A DNA stretch of 64,000 nucleotides from Pararge aegeria (GCF_905163445.1 NC_053200.1:10850001-10914000), one strand, 5' to 3'. Counted from the first letter of the stretch, positions 45,451-57,534 are shown. Made by a program: numbers and translations. The notes: generated by a model from the letters alone, not told the origin.

Positions 45451-45924
45451 AATGTTTTCTGATCTGCCGTCCCCAAAGGTCAAGAATTACATAGTTTTTT
45501 CGATGTGAAGAACTGCATTGATAATGAATGGTTTCATTTCTTTTAACCTCATTAAGCAGCACTCAGGAACTTAAAGTGTCAAATAGGGGAAAGTTAAAGC
45601 CCAAATTCGAACCTCGCAACTTTGTCAGTCCCACTACCGAGTAGGGTCAACATTATGCCACGCTACACATGTTTTAGTAGGTTTCAAAATAGCAATCACA
45701 ACTACACTTGATATATGGATGATAACGATAACTAAATGATTGTTTAGACAACTGACCAAACATTTAATCAGTTGGAAAAATTCGGCTGAATCCATTACGA
45801 ACTTCAACATGCTCTAAACATTTCGATTCTGTTAAACAACAGGCGGACTATTCTGAATTAATTATGAGAGTTATATAATTAATTTAGCTGCCTCGTTGTT
45901 TTACTTGTGATCATATAAATCCAA

Positions 45925-46085
45925 AATTCAAATTCAAAAATTCTTTGTTCATGTAGGCCTGTGGCACTTTTGAAGCGTTCATGCATATATGTTTACATTA
46001 TTGTAAGGGGATGGTGATAACTTCGTTCACCAACTTATACCTAAAACTACAAGGGTTCCAAATGCACCCTTATCTACATTTTTCT
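45925..46085 (-). mobile_element. LINE family 1-related 3' end
   Basis: On the minus strand it ends in TTTTGAATTTGAATTTTGG. Upstream it has CTTGTAGTTTTAGGTATAAG and the ACGCTTCAAAAGTGCC segment shared with other LINE tails. It is a diverged relative. Confidence 0.5.
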
Positions 46086-46089
46086 TATT

Positions 46090-47300
46090 ACTAACAGTTT
46101 TTGAGTTACTAACAAGTGACTATTTTATCAGACTGGCATTAAATTTGTCCCCGCTTATTTCGGATTTTTACCCGGTCGAATAATACTTTACGTGATCGTA
46201 TGGACATACTTAAATAGTTAAATAATGTAGACACGGAAAATTTACTCTAATATTTTTGTTTTTTTAATATATTTAATTATTTTTTTCTTATGACTAAGAA
46301 GTTTTGTTTTATTGCTACGTACCTCTCGCAGCGCTCGTTTTAGCGAAAGATCATCGTCCTCTTTACTACTTAGTGTAAATAAGAAATTTGTGTACTTTAA
46401 ATATCAGTATTTAAACAGTAACATAGGTATTTATTTTTATTAGAATTAATGTAAATCACTATTTTCTTGGTGACTCATAACAGTGAGTTAGAACAAGAGA
46501 CTGGTTCACGCTGCAGTTTACCGATTCCGTTGCTCAATTTTTTTTTATGTCCTAATCCACTCCACTATTAGTCCACTATTAGCGTAAAATCAAAATTTGT
46601 TCTTACTTAAAAACTATGTAACTACGCATAAGTATTATGTGAGATCGTCGATAGTACAAGTTATAAGTATAGTATAATTTATTTTAATAAGTGTGAATAA
46701 TGTGCTTGCGTTCGGAAGCAGCACGTCTATATAAGGTAAAAAATAAGTAACGTTTATATTTGCGTAAGTGATGAGGTTAAGTTTTAGTTATTGTATCTTT
46801 ATTTACTCATTGTATATGTTTACAAAGGTGTGTTAGCCTGAACAACAAACAATATTAGTTTACGTTAGCAATAAGAACTTATAATAGCTATTGTTTAACA
46901 TTTGTTTCATTTTATTGACAAAATAAAGAAATTTTCAAACAAATCAAACAAAATGGAGAAATACACAACACAATACTACTATACAATGTAAGTAGAGTAT
47001 CCAACTTAAATCATAATTTGTGTTATTGAGAGATAAATTTGAATATGTAAAGATTTAAGACTAAAGATCTTTAGTCAATACATATTTGAAAATTCAATTG
47101 TACGTTCACCAAAATATATCTAAATTTAAGATTAAATGCGACTGCAATAATTTCAACATTAGAAGCAAAAGTAAATTTCCAGTGCAATATACTACACAAA
47201 ATACGTCGTTCATTTAAAGGAAATTGTATATAGTATTTTACAATAAACTACCAGTTAACTATCATGGAAATATCCCTTATGGATGAATTGTCCCTTGTTT
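46090..47300. other. No gene seen
   Basis: AT-rich, no repeat match. Confidence 0.45.
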
Positions 47301-47301
47301 T

Positions 47302-47548
47302 AACCAGGTTGTTTCTTAGTTTTAAGTGAGAATGTGAGATGGTAATAACAAAAAAAAACAACTACGTTTGTTGTGGGCTTCTTCTTAGACCAGATCGCGT
47401 TGGAACCTTCGTAGCTTTAGTTTTAAGTTGAAGAATTTAGTTATCGCCATCAACTCACTTCTATGTACTTATTTTACATGTACCTAATGTACGCATGAAC
47501 AGTGGCGTCTAAATGAATATAAATAAATAAAATACTTGACTAAGATTT
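47302..47548 (+). mobile_element. LINE family 1, 3' UTR fragment
   Basis: AACCAGGTTGTTTCTTAGTT, the CTTCGTAGCTTTAGTTTTAA block and the ACATGTA...ATGTACGCAT segment match 39110-39392. The tail has decayed. Confidence 0.65.
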
Positions 47549-47622
47549 AAATGTGTTTATTGCTCACATTTTGCTAAAATGGCATTCGCATAAAAGATAT
47601 ATGGTATATCGGCCATTTTTTT

Positions 47623-47893
47623 ATAAATAAATAAATAAATAAATAAATAAATATACTACGACAATACACACATTGCCATCTAGTCCCAAAGTAAGCGTAG
47701 CTTGTGTTATGGGTACTAAGGTGACTGAAGAATATTTTAATGAATAATATACATAAATACTTATAATATACAGATAAACACTCAGACACTGGAAAACATT
47801 CATGCTCATCACACAAAAATTTCCAGTTGTGGGAATCGAACCCACGGCCTTGGGCTCAGAAAGCAGGGTCGCTGCAAACTGCGCTCGGCCAAT
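47623..47893 (-). mobile_element. SINE-A, near full length
   Basis: Minus-strand head GCGCAGTTTGCAGCGACCC, B-box, body and a long (ATTT)n tail. The head is of the variant GCAGTTTGCAG also seen at 50316. Confidence 0.78.
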
Positions 47894-48044
47894 CCCGCCA
47901 TATTATGTTTATTTAGTTAGCTCTAACCATTTATGCAGCGCACAGGTGGCAGATATACTCCGACGACTTCGACTTGGAAATTTTTCTTTATATTTTGACC
48001 AATTTACATAATAATTTAAAGTATATTATGCCTATATGTTATTC

Positions 48045-48395
48045 TGATGCTGCCGATTGCTGCCACACTATTACACGCCTTTGGGTGTCGCCTAGATTGC
48101 ATCAATAAATGGGACATGGTGCGTTTAAATTTAAGGACCACATTTCAGCACAGTTTAATACCTACCAAGGTAGTAAACTTAGCTGTGCAGTGGGCTGATG
48201 GTAGAGCAGAATGCAGTTGTCACCTCAGCTCTTCAACCGCGGGTGTATTAGGAGACATATCAGCAGCGTCCTTCGGGCCACAACTACCATCTACTCCGAT
48301 CACAAACCCGTCTGACCAGCGGGCAAACCTTCCCGTTGGGAGTCAGGCAGATCGTCTTTAGTCAGGCAGAAGTCTGTTTAGCTTAATGATGATTA
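48045..48395 (+). mobile_element. Repeat D, near full length
   Basis: ATGGGACATGGTGCGTTTAA, GAATGCAGTTGTCACC, CCATCTACTCCGATCACAAA and GCAAACCTTCCCGTTGGGAG. A 104-codon open frame here is incidental. Confidence 0.65.
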
Positions 48396-48493
48396 AAATT
48401 CTTGGTTATCGGAGGTGCTCAAGACGGACAATTAAAGAACACTGGGTACACGCAGTTACTCTACATTTTCAGGATTCTTGAGGACATTGTATA

Positions 48494-48875
48494 TCTAAAT
48501 ATATAAAAGAGAAAGTGTGTGGGTATGTTCCGTATTGGCTCCGAAACGGCTGGACCGATTTCAATGAAACTTTCAGGGAATCTCCGGATTAACCTGGCGA
48601 GTAATCCTGTAAAGTTTGGTGACTATCGGAGCACTCCTATTTTTGTACTGTCAAATACACCTTTTATTTACTATGATGATATTCTATTGTTGGGTGTACA
48701 TGGGTGTAGATAATGATCTTCGAGAAGAGAATAGAAGAGAATGAATACGGAGAGAAATAAATGATTTAATATATTATGAGACTTAAATTAAAAATTTAAT
48801 GATATTTCAGTTTAGTTTATTGTTTAAATAAAATAAAGCAAAGTCTAGCCCGACGAAGCGGGCTGGGTACGCTAG
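48494..48875 (+). mobile_element. Non-autonomous Helitron-like element 3
   Basis: It starts TCTAAATATATAAAAGAG after an A, contains CGAAACGGCTGGACCGATTT, and ends GGGCTGGGTACGCTAG before a T. Confidence 0.68.
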
Positions 48876-48889
48876 TATTTCATAGGTTA

Positions 48890-49500
48890 CGGCAGATCAC
48901 AATACAGTTGTCACCATCCCTCTTCTTCCCGCGGATGTCGTACGACGCGACTAAGGGAATATACCTAAATAATATCGATTTTGCATGTCGTAGGTTAAAT
49001 ACAAGGCGTAAACCTCCCTTTGCGTGGGCTAGATGGAAGACAAGGTATTCGGCAAATAACTTTTTATCTCGTGCGTGCAATGCTTTCAACAGCAAATATT
49101 GTGGCAAAATAAGTATTATAAGCTTTAAAGTTTTTGTTTTTCTTTTTTGTTTTAATTTTTTTTTTGTATTATTTTCACTTGGTAGGTACATATTCCTAGG
49201 CAATTTTGGTTAATTTAATCGTATACGTTTAACTAAGTTGTGGAAACTTCATTGGTTTATGTGATATAAAAATACGGCATTACTGTTATGTATAATAGTG
49301 CGTACTGTTTGTTTTCCTTGAAAAGCTAATAAATAAATAAATAACGGAGAAGGGGAGGCAGCGTCCTCTGCGCTACTACAACCATCTACTGCGATTCCCA
49401 AGCCTGCCCAGCGTGGTGATTATGGGCAAATCCTCCAATTGGGAGAGGCCGTTAGTCCAGCAGTGGACTGTAATAGGCTGTTTATGATGATGATATGATA
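48890..49500 (+). mobile_element. Repeat D interrupted by LINE family 4
   Basis: GGCAGATCACAATACAGTTG and GTCGTACGACGCGACTAAGG on the left and CGGAGAAGGGGAGGCAGCGT on the right are one D copy with the LINE 48965-49342 inside. Confidence 0.65.
48965..49342 (+). pseudogene. LINE family 4, ORF C-terminus plus 3' UTR, inserted into repeat D
   Basis: The plus frame reads RRLNTRRKPPFAWARWKTRY and SANNFLSRACNAFNSKYCGK, a LINE ORF end. It is followed by the same 3' UTR as 30075-30404 and an (AAAT)n tail. Flanking sequence on both sides belongs to one copy of repeat D. Confidence 0.7.
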
Positions 49501-49751
49501 TATATTAAAACCAATCTATGAAATACACTATAAAATCATATTGAATAAAGAAAGAGTATACAACGACGTACGTTACGTATAAAAATAGACCGCAGTATTT
49601 TAATTTTAGCGCCATCTATGGACGAGTAGCATTACTACGGAATAAAAGTTACCTCATTTGCGCTCTACACAGTTCTGCCTCCACAATGTTAATTCGTCCT
49701 CTAAAATTATTGGAATACTCGAACAACATTTTGAATTAAGAACATTTGAGT

Positions 49752-49912
49752 AATATGTATATGTATATGTATATGTATATTCTAAGTATTTATGTATATT
49801 ATTCATAATAATATTCATCAGTCATCTTAGTACCCATAACACAAGCTTCGCTTACTTTGGGGCTAGATGGCGATGTGTGTATTGTCTTAGTATTTTAATT
49901 TATTTATTTAAT
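49752..49912 (+). mobile_element. SINE-A, 5'-truncated
   Basis: The body from TAAGTATTTATGTATATTAT to GATGGCGATGTGTGTATTGT and the tail are present. The head is replaced by a (GTATAT)n run. Confidence 0.65.
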
Positions 49913-50315
49913 ATTGTAAATCTGAGCATTTAGCTACATTCAAGCTACATAAAAAAACAAAAACAAAAAGATGGTTGTAGAGATGTCCCACCATGCAAGA
50001 AACCTTAACTTATTTTTTTATGAAAACGGGCCGGTTTCAATGATCTTTTCTTCGATAATCTACTTTTATCATCAACATGAATGTGTAAGACTGGATACAG
50101 TTTTAAGTTAAGATCCACCACGGCTGGTCCAATACGGGTGGGTATTTTCGCAATGGAACGAAGCGACGTTCGTCTTTGAGGTTAGAATAATTATTAAGTT
50201 AAAACGCTGGACACACTGCTAAAGGGTTTTCATATTTTAGTACGGGCTAGCGTACCTACAAGGCTACAATGCCCAATATTCTTAATCTTTCCATTTTTTC
50301 CATAGACAAAACATG

Positions 50316-50580
50316 TATTGGCGCAGTTTGCAGAGACCCTGCTTTCTGAGCCCAAGGCCGTGGGTTCGATTCCCACTACTGGAAAATGTTTGTGTGATGA
50401 GCATGAATGTTTTTCAGTGTCTCGGTGTTTATATGTATTTTCTAAGTATTTATGTATAATATATAATTCATAAAAATATTCATCAGTCATCTTAGTACCC
50501 ATAACACAAGCTACGCTTACTTTGGGGCTGGATTGCGATGTGTGTAATGTCGTAGTATATTTATTTATATTTATTTATTA
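50316..50580 (+). mobile_element. SINE-A, near full length
   Basis: TATTGGCGCAGTTTGCAGAG head, B-box GGTTCGATTCCC, and the body to GTGTGTAATGTCGTAGTATA, then (ATTT)n. Confidence 0.78.
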
Positions 50581-50636
50581 TTCAATAGCAGGTACTCGTC
50601 TCAATGCAGGTAAATGTTTTGAAAGACTTATCTGCT

Positions 50637-50870
50637 TCATCATCATCATCATCATCATATCGACCTATTACCGGCCCACTACAGGGCTCGGGTCTCCTGT
50701 CACAATGAGAAGGGGTTAAGGCCGTAGGCCACAACGCACATCACACCAATCCGTGGTAGACTCCAAACATACCTTTGAGAACATTAAGTAGAACTCTCGG
50801 GAATGCAGGTTTCCTCACGATGTTTTCTTTCACCGTCGAAGCAAGTTTTAATTTTAATTACTTAAATTAA
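50637..50870 (-). mobile_element. SINE-B, 5'-truncated
   Basis: Begins with (CAT)n, then antisense CGACCTATTACCGGCCCACT, CACAATGAGAAGGGGTTAAG and GCAGGTTTCCTCACGATGTT. Confidence 0.7.
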
Positions 50871-50911
50871 ATTATTATAATTATTAAATTATTATTAATT
50901 ATTAAATTATT

Positions 50912-51031
50912 GAGAAATACAAGGAACAACAAAGGCCACTATATCGCGCATTTATTGATTACCAAAAAACGTTCGACACAGTGACACACGTATCTGGGAA
51001 AGCTCAAAGAAGCAAGGTGTTAGCGAAGTAT
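50912..51031 (+). pseudogene. RTE-type reverse transcriptase fragment
   Basis: The frame reads EKYKEQQRPLYRAFIDYQKT then FDTVTHVS. AFIDYxKxFDT is the reverse-transcriptase motif A region (F-x-D-x-x-K/A-x-F-D) of RTE-like elements. Both ends are missing and the copy is dead. Confidence 0.65.
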
Positions 51032-51034
51032 AGA

Positions 51035-52425
51035 ATCAATTTAAGTAAAGTAAAACTAAAATACTTACATTTAACGAGTTCTATTGTATATATTGTATAA
51101 ATATATACAATATTGTCAAACCTCAATCGAAACAGAAGGCAATGTTAAGGTTCCGACGATTTAACAAGCTCCGTCATAAAAAAACTCTACTAATACTTGT
51201 CTAAATAGAAAACAGTTCTTGAGCCATTTGTAGGATAATTTCGCCCCAATCAAACCACCAGTCCTATTATTCTACTGTCCTGGGATCAAATCGAAATCAA
51301 ACAACTTTTATTTTTATTCGATAATTTAATTGATTCACATTTTTCCAACGACTTCAATGCATTTTTCTTAATATTTATACAAAATACAAATAAGTAAATA
51401 CTTAAATGACAAAAATCATAGTACTTAAACTAAGAAATAGCAAACAAAACATATAGTTAATTTTGGCTGTAATCAGTCTTCTTTACGTAACGTATACTTA
51501 TTAACATAAACTAATTCTAATCAATGAAACTTAAATTTTACTAATTTATCTTCCAATTATTTAACAAACTCAAGCTTTTAAACCTTACAAATTGTCTATG
51601 ATAAACCGGTATAATATTACATAAATGTATTTTCTTGCCTAGTCAAACCTTGTGGAAGCCTTTGTTAAAAAAGGGTTTAAGAAGTTAATTAAGTAATACA
51701 TTTAAAAATCTCTTTTAAATACATATATTTCATAGACGTAATAAAAAGCACAGACAAGTTTTCCTATTAGACCTTTTAAGTAGAATAATATATCTATGGA
51801 TACACACATGGAATAATATATCTATTATTACTAAATACGTAATAATAAGTTTAATTATTAATCTATACACCTGTCGTAGACTCATGATTATAAGCAATAA
51901 TATATATTTTGGGGTTTAATAGAAATCCCTGTCATGGATAAATGTTAAAATTTCATTTTAACTTACGTTTTTATTAATCTTACTTTTAGGCAAAGCATAG
52001 AGATAAATGGTTCCACATTTATCTCTCTTCTAGAGAGGCGTAGCATTACAGTAAGGTATAAAATTGACTCTTACTCATCTGACACATACGTAAGAGCTAT
52101 ATCATTTTAAAAATAATGTTCCTCAAATCACTGACTTTAGAATGCCAAGACCTAGGCTAGAGAAAGATTTCAAACATCGAAATCATATCAAATCGTTTTT
52201 GCAAGCCTCAAGAGGAATTATAATCAATACTATCTCTAATTCATATCATACTATCTCACTCTACAGTTGAAATTAACTGTCAAGAATTACGTTATTCAAG
52301 TAATTAAAGAAGGTACCTACTCGTCTAGGGTTCAGTTAAAAATATAAAACTAATTGTTTGATACTTAACAATAATATCTCCTTAAGCCATAGGGTTTATA
52401 TTGTTTTAGAACACAAATGAAACAC
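51035..52425. other. No gene seen
   Basis: AT-rich; no repeat or frame of note. Confidence 0.45.
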
Positions 52426-52429
52426 ATTC

Positions 52430-52580
52430 TCTCATGGTCTCCTCTCAGAATGAGATAGGATTAGGCCGTAATCACCCACCACACAAAGCTTAATTTTCTA
52501 TAATACACGATAACCAGATAAATTCTCACGATGGAAATTACATCTTCTTTAAACATTCATCAGAGTAAATGAAACATATT
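52430..52580 (-). mobile_element. SINE-B, strongly diverged
   Basis: TCTCCTCTCAGAATGAGATA, TTAGGCCGTAATCACCCACC and a decayed TTCTCACGATGG are the only landmarks. Confidence 0.4.
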
Positions 52581-52621
52581 AAATAAACTATTATAGAAGA
52601 AAGAAGAAGTAGAAGCTATTA

Positions 52622-52778
52622 TCTTATATATATATTTCTTGTGTGCGTGTGTATGTCACTGAACTCCTCCTAAACGGATGGACCGATTTTAATGAATTTT
52701 TGGCATGCGTTTGTGGGTGGCACCCTGGATGGTTAAGATTCACTAATCAGCCCAACGGATGGCGCTGGGGTCCGCTAG
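52622..52778 (+). mobile_element. Mini Helitron-like element (157 bp)
   Basis: TCTTATATATATATTTCTTG after A, ACGGATGGACCGATTTTAAT inside, and GGCGCTGGGGTCCGCTAG before T. Confidence 0.68.
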
Positions 52779-52784
52779 TAAATA

Positions 52785-54070
52785 TATAAGTTTTAAACCT
52801 CAAACTCATCTGCGCTTCTGTAGCAAGTGCCCTTGGCAAAATAAAAAGTTAATCCCAGAATGAACAACTTTATATCAAGTTGCATTAAGCCCATTTTGAT
52901 TTCCCATTACTTTAGCTTCAACGCCGAAGCATTCCTCTGTCAGCACGGCCAGCATCGGCAGGAGACGTTTTTCTCCCAGTGTTTTTCTCCAGTAATTTTT
53001 CTTAACGTTCTTCTATGTTTTTTCTTTCTAACAATGTTGTAATAACAACTTGTAATATTCCCTGTCGTGTTTCGGCAGGTGGACACGTTAATTTATCCCT
53101 TGTCAGAGGCTGTAATCGGGAGGTTTAATTTTCGTCATCTGCCCCCGGCTAGCATAAGCCGTGCTGATAGTCGCGGATTATAGAAAATTACTCTTGTTGT
53201 TGATTGCATATCATGGATTTAATTTAACATTTCTTTTTACCTTTATTGTATAAGGAAAATTTCCATGCAAACACAAACATGGCAGGTGCAAAAATATACA
53301 TATGATATATTACTGTACAAAGTATAACATATATAAAATATGTTGTTTTTAATAAAAACATTTAGAAAGATATAAGGTCAATCCTCAATTGAAATACATA
53401 TATACATTAAAAGTAAAATTACTATTTATTTCAATTAATTGCTTATATTATTTCCACTGTGCTGTAGAAACACCACACATTCATCTTAATTTAATTTTGA
53501 TCACATCCTATCGTCAATTACAATAACGTACTTAATTGAAAATTAATTGCACAGGTTAGCATTTACTGGTGCTAATTCTGATATACACAATTATCTAAAG
53601 TAAACTTGTACATGTCAAAAAATAATGCTGTTATTTTCGAACAAGTAGGGTTTCTATGAATGAAAAAGTGTCTGTCAAAAATGAAGTACACGCACTGATG
53701 CACGCACGCACGTACCACGCCAAACTTATAACAGCACGTCGTTTTAGTGTCGGGAGTTAATATTTGCCCGGTAGCAAGAGTGCCAAAAGATATAAGAGTA
53801 AGATAGTATATAAAACAAGGAAAATAAAGTCAAAAAGTAATTTTTCAGTTTTATGGGTTATAGTTACGGTTAGGTAGGTCTCAGAAATAATAAAAACTAA
53901 AAGCTTGAATTTTGTAGGTTGTTAGTGTCAGCTAAGAAAGAGTTTCGAGAAATTATCCCTTAACGGGGTGATATAGAGGTTCGAAGCTTGTAGGAAAGTA
54001 TAGCACTTTTGAAGTGGATACGTGGAAAAATCTATGATATTTTTTTTTTGAAAATCCCCCTTGAGTCCCC
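52785..54070. other. No gene seen
   Basis: AT-rich. A CACGCACGCACGTACC run lies at about 53701, after a GAATGAAAAAGTGTC motif like that of 44340-44680. Confidence 0.4.
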
Positions 54071-54074
54071 CTCT

Positions 54075-54140
54075 TCTGTACCTACTAGCATCTACTGCGC
54101 TCACCAACTCACCTGCCCAGCTTGACTACGGGCAACCCTA
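54075..54140 (+). mobile_element. Repeat D short fragment
   Basis: GCATCTACTGCGCTCACCAA and CCAGCTTGACTACGGGCAAC. Confidence 0.45.
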
Positions 54141-54639
54141 AATTTATTTAGAGAAATATGTACAATAGAATAGTCGCAAACTACTTAATTTTTTTTTTTT
54201 TTAAGAGCGATTTAAACATTTTAGTTTTCGTTTTTAAAACATGATTTCTTAACCTAATAAATCCATTGACACAAATATATTTCTTTCCTAAACATGTAAA
54301 AGACACCATCCAAAATATGACATGTTACAAAGATTGTTTGAAGAAAGCACATCTAATGTAATATTTCAAAATATGTACAGACTAGGTAAAATTTATTTAT
54401 TAGTTTTTCGTCACTACGGAAAAAATAATCTTCAAAATGACGTATCAAATGGTTATTTTCATACAGAAGTAACTGATATATTTTATACAGACAAAAAAAA
54501 TAAGCTTTTAAGAAAAGATTAAAGAGGTACAATTTTCTAAACCAAAAACTCACCAAAAATTTAAAAATCAGTGTCTTTAAAAATTTCGATTGTTTGCACA
54601 TAGGAGATTTATTTAAAATAACGTTCAGCTGTCTGTTCT

Positions 54640-54948
54640 GCGACTAAACTCTTATCAGTCGCGTCTGCATAAATTGAATGGGCCATGGTGCGTTTCAATT
54701 TTAAATTGTAGTAACCTTTTTCTGTGCAGTTTGGTGAAAGCTGAACAGAATACAGTTGTGGTAGTCGTACGAGGCAACTAAGGAAACATAACCGTGAAGG
54801 GGCTGCAGTGCCCTCCTAGCTACTACTACCCTCTACTGCGATTACCAATTTGTCTGCGCCTAGTGTGGTTATTATAAGCAAACCCTAACGTTGGAAAAGG
54901 CCTTTAGTGCAGGAATGGAATATTATAGGCTATTGATGAACCAACAAT
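54640..54948 (+). mobile_element. Repeat D, near full length
   Basis: GAATGGGCCATGGTGCGTTT, AATACAGTTGTGGTAGTCGT, CCCTCTACTGCGATTACCAA and GCAAACCCTAACGTTGGAAA. Confidence 0.65.
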
Positions 54949-55058
54949 AATTGCAAATCTAAAAAGGCAATGTTAGAACAAGCATTAGCATAGTCGACAT
55001 CGATAACGACGTCGGTTGATTTTTTTTTAAATCTATCATCAACCAACTAGAAGCCAAT

Positions 55059-55154
55059 GGCGTGCATAGAGTATGCATGTGATAAAAAATTAAGAAAATC
55101 TCCAGTACGAGTTATTGGAGATTTACTTCATTTTATATAACCTCTATGCACGCC
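55059..55154. mobile_element. Short foldback MITE with GGCGTGCATAGAG ends
   Basis: GGCGTGCATAGAG (55059-55071) and CTCTATGCACGCC (55142-55154) are perfect 13-bp inverted ends. The interior has a CTCCAGTACGAGTTATTGGAG hairpin-like core. The ends resemble the hAT-like MITE of 20233. It lies 0.45 kb downstream of the minus-strand gene's stop. Confidence 0.65.
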
Positions 55155-55217
55155 ACAGCTACAAGCCCACTACGCGGCATGGGTTTACGCCTCTCAGAAT
55201 GGTCTGTTCAAATAGAA

Positions 55218-55402
55218 AATGGGTACTAAGATGGCTGATGAATATATTTTTTTTCTTAAGAATATAATATATATAAATATACAGATAAACCACCCAGCAC
55301 TGATAAACTTTCATGTTCATCATACGACATCCAGTTGTGAGAATCGAATCCACGGCCTTGGACTCAGAAAGCAGGTTCGCTGCAAACTGTGCCAATCGGC
55401 CG
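55218..55402 (-). mobile_element. SINE-A, 3'-truncated
   Basis: The minus-strand head GATTGGCACAGTTTGCAGCG and B-box (GGATTCGATTCTCA, decayed) are kept. The body ends at the CTTAGTACCCAT segment without the tail. It lies 0.2 kb beyond the stop codon of the minus-strand gene. Confidence 0.7.
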
Positions 55403-55602
55403 TCAAACACATGAATCATATATCATTAGATAAATACAATATTCTTGCGATTCTTTGTTACTGTCATCGTGCCTATTAAGGAAGTCGCGCAATTTTTATA
55501 AATGTATGTTATCGTGTATATATGTTAAATGTAGGGTATCCGAGTCGCGCATTCACGGTTCGAATGTCCAGAACCTAGCGTAAAATAAGGGAAAAGCTAT
55601 AT

Positions 55603-55896
55603 TTACAAACTTGAATTCCAACAGCATAACAGCTTGATCATGTAACTAAAGATTTCCCTGCAGTCTTTCAAGGATGGGATAAACGTAGCGTCAGGGCCGT
55701 GTCTCGATTTGAGAGGCATCACTAACTCAATAATAGAGCCTTCCTCTTCATCAGAAGCTGTCAGTTCCACTTCGTATAGTGGCGACGAAGAGTGCTCGGG
55801 ACTCTCCGGTAACATGGTATCACTGTCGTCCAATCGAGGTCGCTGCCATTCTAACATAGGTATTAAAAGTTCCCGGTCTGCCTCTTCTATAGTTTT
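55603..55896 (-). CDS. Terminal coding exon of an unrecognised acidic, serine-rich protein
   Basis: I do not recognise this protein. On the minus strand a TTAAATTTCAG acceptor is followed by 97 codons in phase 0 and a TAA stop. The exon opens KTIEEADRELLIPMLEW. Its middle is rich in Ser, Pro, Asp and Glu (PESPEHSSSPLYEVEL, then SDEEEGS), which resembles a disordered region with casein-kinase-2-type sites. The end is more hydrophobic and Cys-containing (SYMIKLLCCW). It joins in phase 0 to the 87-nt exon at 57397-57483 across a 1.5 kb intron that holds a decayed LINE in the opposite orientation. No AATAAA lies just after the stop. An AATATA on the minus strand overlaps the stop region but is a weak candidate. 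A coding exon is well supported; the function is unknown. Confidence 0.75.
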   Translation of the reverse strand, partial: KTIEEADRELLIPMLEWQRPRLDDSDTMLPESPEHSSSPLYEVELTASDEEEGSIIELVMPLKSRHGPDATFIPSLKDCREIFSYMIKLLCCWNSSL

Positions 55897-56264
55897 CTGA
55901 AATTTAATATAAAACTATATTTAATAGGTAGTAGGCGAAAAGACGAGAAGAGAGGTTTTTGCTCTAATACTGTAAAAGCGGCCGTTGCCTCTTGCCGAAA
56001 GGTAGGCGTCGGCTATTTCAAAGATACGGCAAGTACTCTGCACTTGCAATGTATATTTCCACAAATTATGTACTAAATGATTATATAATCTTTTTTGTAG
56101 ATACATTATTAAATCATAGTGTAGGATTTCATATAGGATTTCATGCGAAAAGTGATTTCTCAGAGTAAACTGACGAGATTTAAAGGTGGTGGAAAAGGAT
56201 TTAAATACACTAGCGGGTAAACTAAGCTGCCTACGCAGTCAGAAAAATTAGACAGATTACTGAC

Positions 56265-56995
56265 GTTGAAATAGCAAGGCTTGTTTATTTTGCGTAGTAT
56301 CACAGTGTTATGCCCTACGGAATCTTGTTATGGGGTAAAGCTGCTGATATCAAAACTATATTTATATAACAGAAAAGAGCTGTAAGATCAATATATAAGT
56401 AAACTTAAATCACGCGAATCCTTCCGTACGAAGCTTAAAGAAATAGGTATACTTACTGTAGCTTCACAATATATTTATAATAATATAGTATTCGTAAGAC
56501 AACATATTAGTTTACTTTATAAACAAAAAGTGGTTATAAACAGCCGACTTACAAGAAATGATCATAAATTAGTGACATCTGCATATCGTCTGCGAAAGGT
56601 ACAGGGATAATTTGTGGGATTGAGTATATATGTATATGTTTATAATACGATTCTTAAGGTAATTTTGGAACTACAAATTCATTAATTTATAGAATATGTT
56701 AAAACACATTTATTACAGCGAGGTTACTATACAATTGATACATTTCTTAATGACAAGGTTACTTGCAAGCATCCGGCTCCGCTTTTATCTCTCACAAGAT
56801 AGAAAAATGAATGTTATAATGTAAAATGTAAATTGTTGATGTTGGAAAAGAGCAACTGCTGAGTTTCTTGCCGGTTTCTTCTCGGTAGAATCTGCCTTCC
56901 GAACCGGTGATAGAGTCACCACACACAGACAGACTTGACGTTTCAAAAGTGCTTACTTGAAATAAATAAATTTTGAATTTCAATTTGAATTTATA
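56265..56995 (+). pseudogene. LINE family 3, decayed C-terminal RT region plus 3' UTR
   Basis: Reading with several frameshifts and stops, the plus strand gives YHSVMPYGILLWGKAADIK, KRAVRSIY, LTVASQYIYNNIVFVRQH and, at the end, RGYYTIDTFLNDK. This is the usual lepidopteran LINE C-terminus. It is followed by the TTGCCGGTTTCTTCTCGGTA 3' UTR block and an AATTTCAATTTGAATTT tail. It lies in the intron between the exons at 57397 and 55896, antisense to the gene. It is inactive. Confidence 0.75.
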
Positions 56996-57396
56996 CTTAT
57001 ATAATAAAGAATAAAGTGTGTTGTTTGTTTGTTTTTTTTACGAATGGAAAGCGTACAACAAAAACACATTGTATTACTTTTGTTGCCAAAAATAAATAAC
57101 AGTTCCTCAAGATAATTGCAATCATGTAACCTAAAGTACTAAAATTTGGCCTCCTTAATTTGGCGTGCGCTGAGAAAACTATTGATAATACATAAAAGTT
57201 ATGTACTACATGATTAAATTACTTAATATTACCTGCAAAGAATCCCAGGAAAAACTGTAATTAAATCAGCAGGCAACATCATCAAGTACGTGCACTGCAG
57301 TGGGCAATGGACATAGGTCTTTTATATGGAGTTCCAAATACCACGGTATTTTGTCTTGTCGCGGGCAATATCTATACATAAATCATTCATTCATAC

Positions 57397-57483
57397 CATT
57401 TGTCCTTCGTATTTGCTCTTCCCCCAGTTAGGCCTCGGTGACCTCAAAACCAGCTCATCGTCGCTGCTACTGGAATCATTCAA
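57397..57483 (-). CDS. 87-nt phase-0 internal exon, copy 2 of a duplicated module
   Basis: The minus strand shows a TTGTTTTTACAG acceptor, exactly 29 codons, then ATG|GTATGA as donor. The peptide starts LNDSSSSDDELVLRSPRP and ends in KYEGQM. Length, phase and peptide match the exon at 58224-58310: 13 of 29 residues are identical, including the opening LN, the SSD-x-EL-x-LR-x-P core and a Gln next to the end. This is therefore a duplicated exon. The SSDDEL core is a typical acidic phospho-acceptor motif. Because both copies are symmetric phase 0-0, either can be skipped or repeated without breaking the frame. Function unknown. Confidence 0.75.
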
Positions 57484-57534
57484 CTGTAAAAACAAGATTA
57501 TTTCTTTACGTATATACGTACACTCATGATTTTT

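Noticed and set aside
48047..48361. 104-codon plus-strand ORF
   Set aside because: It is an open frame through repeat D, not conserved in the other D copies.
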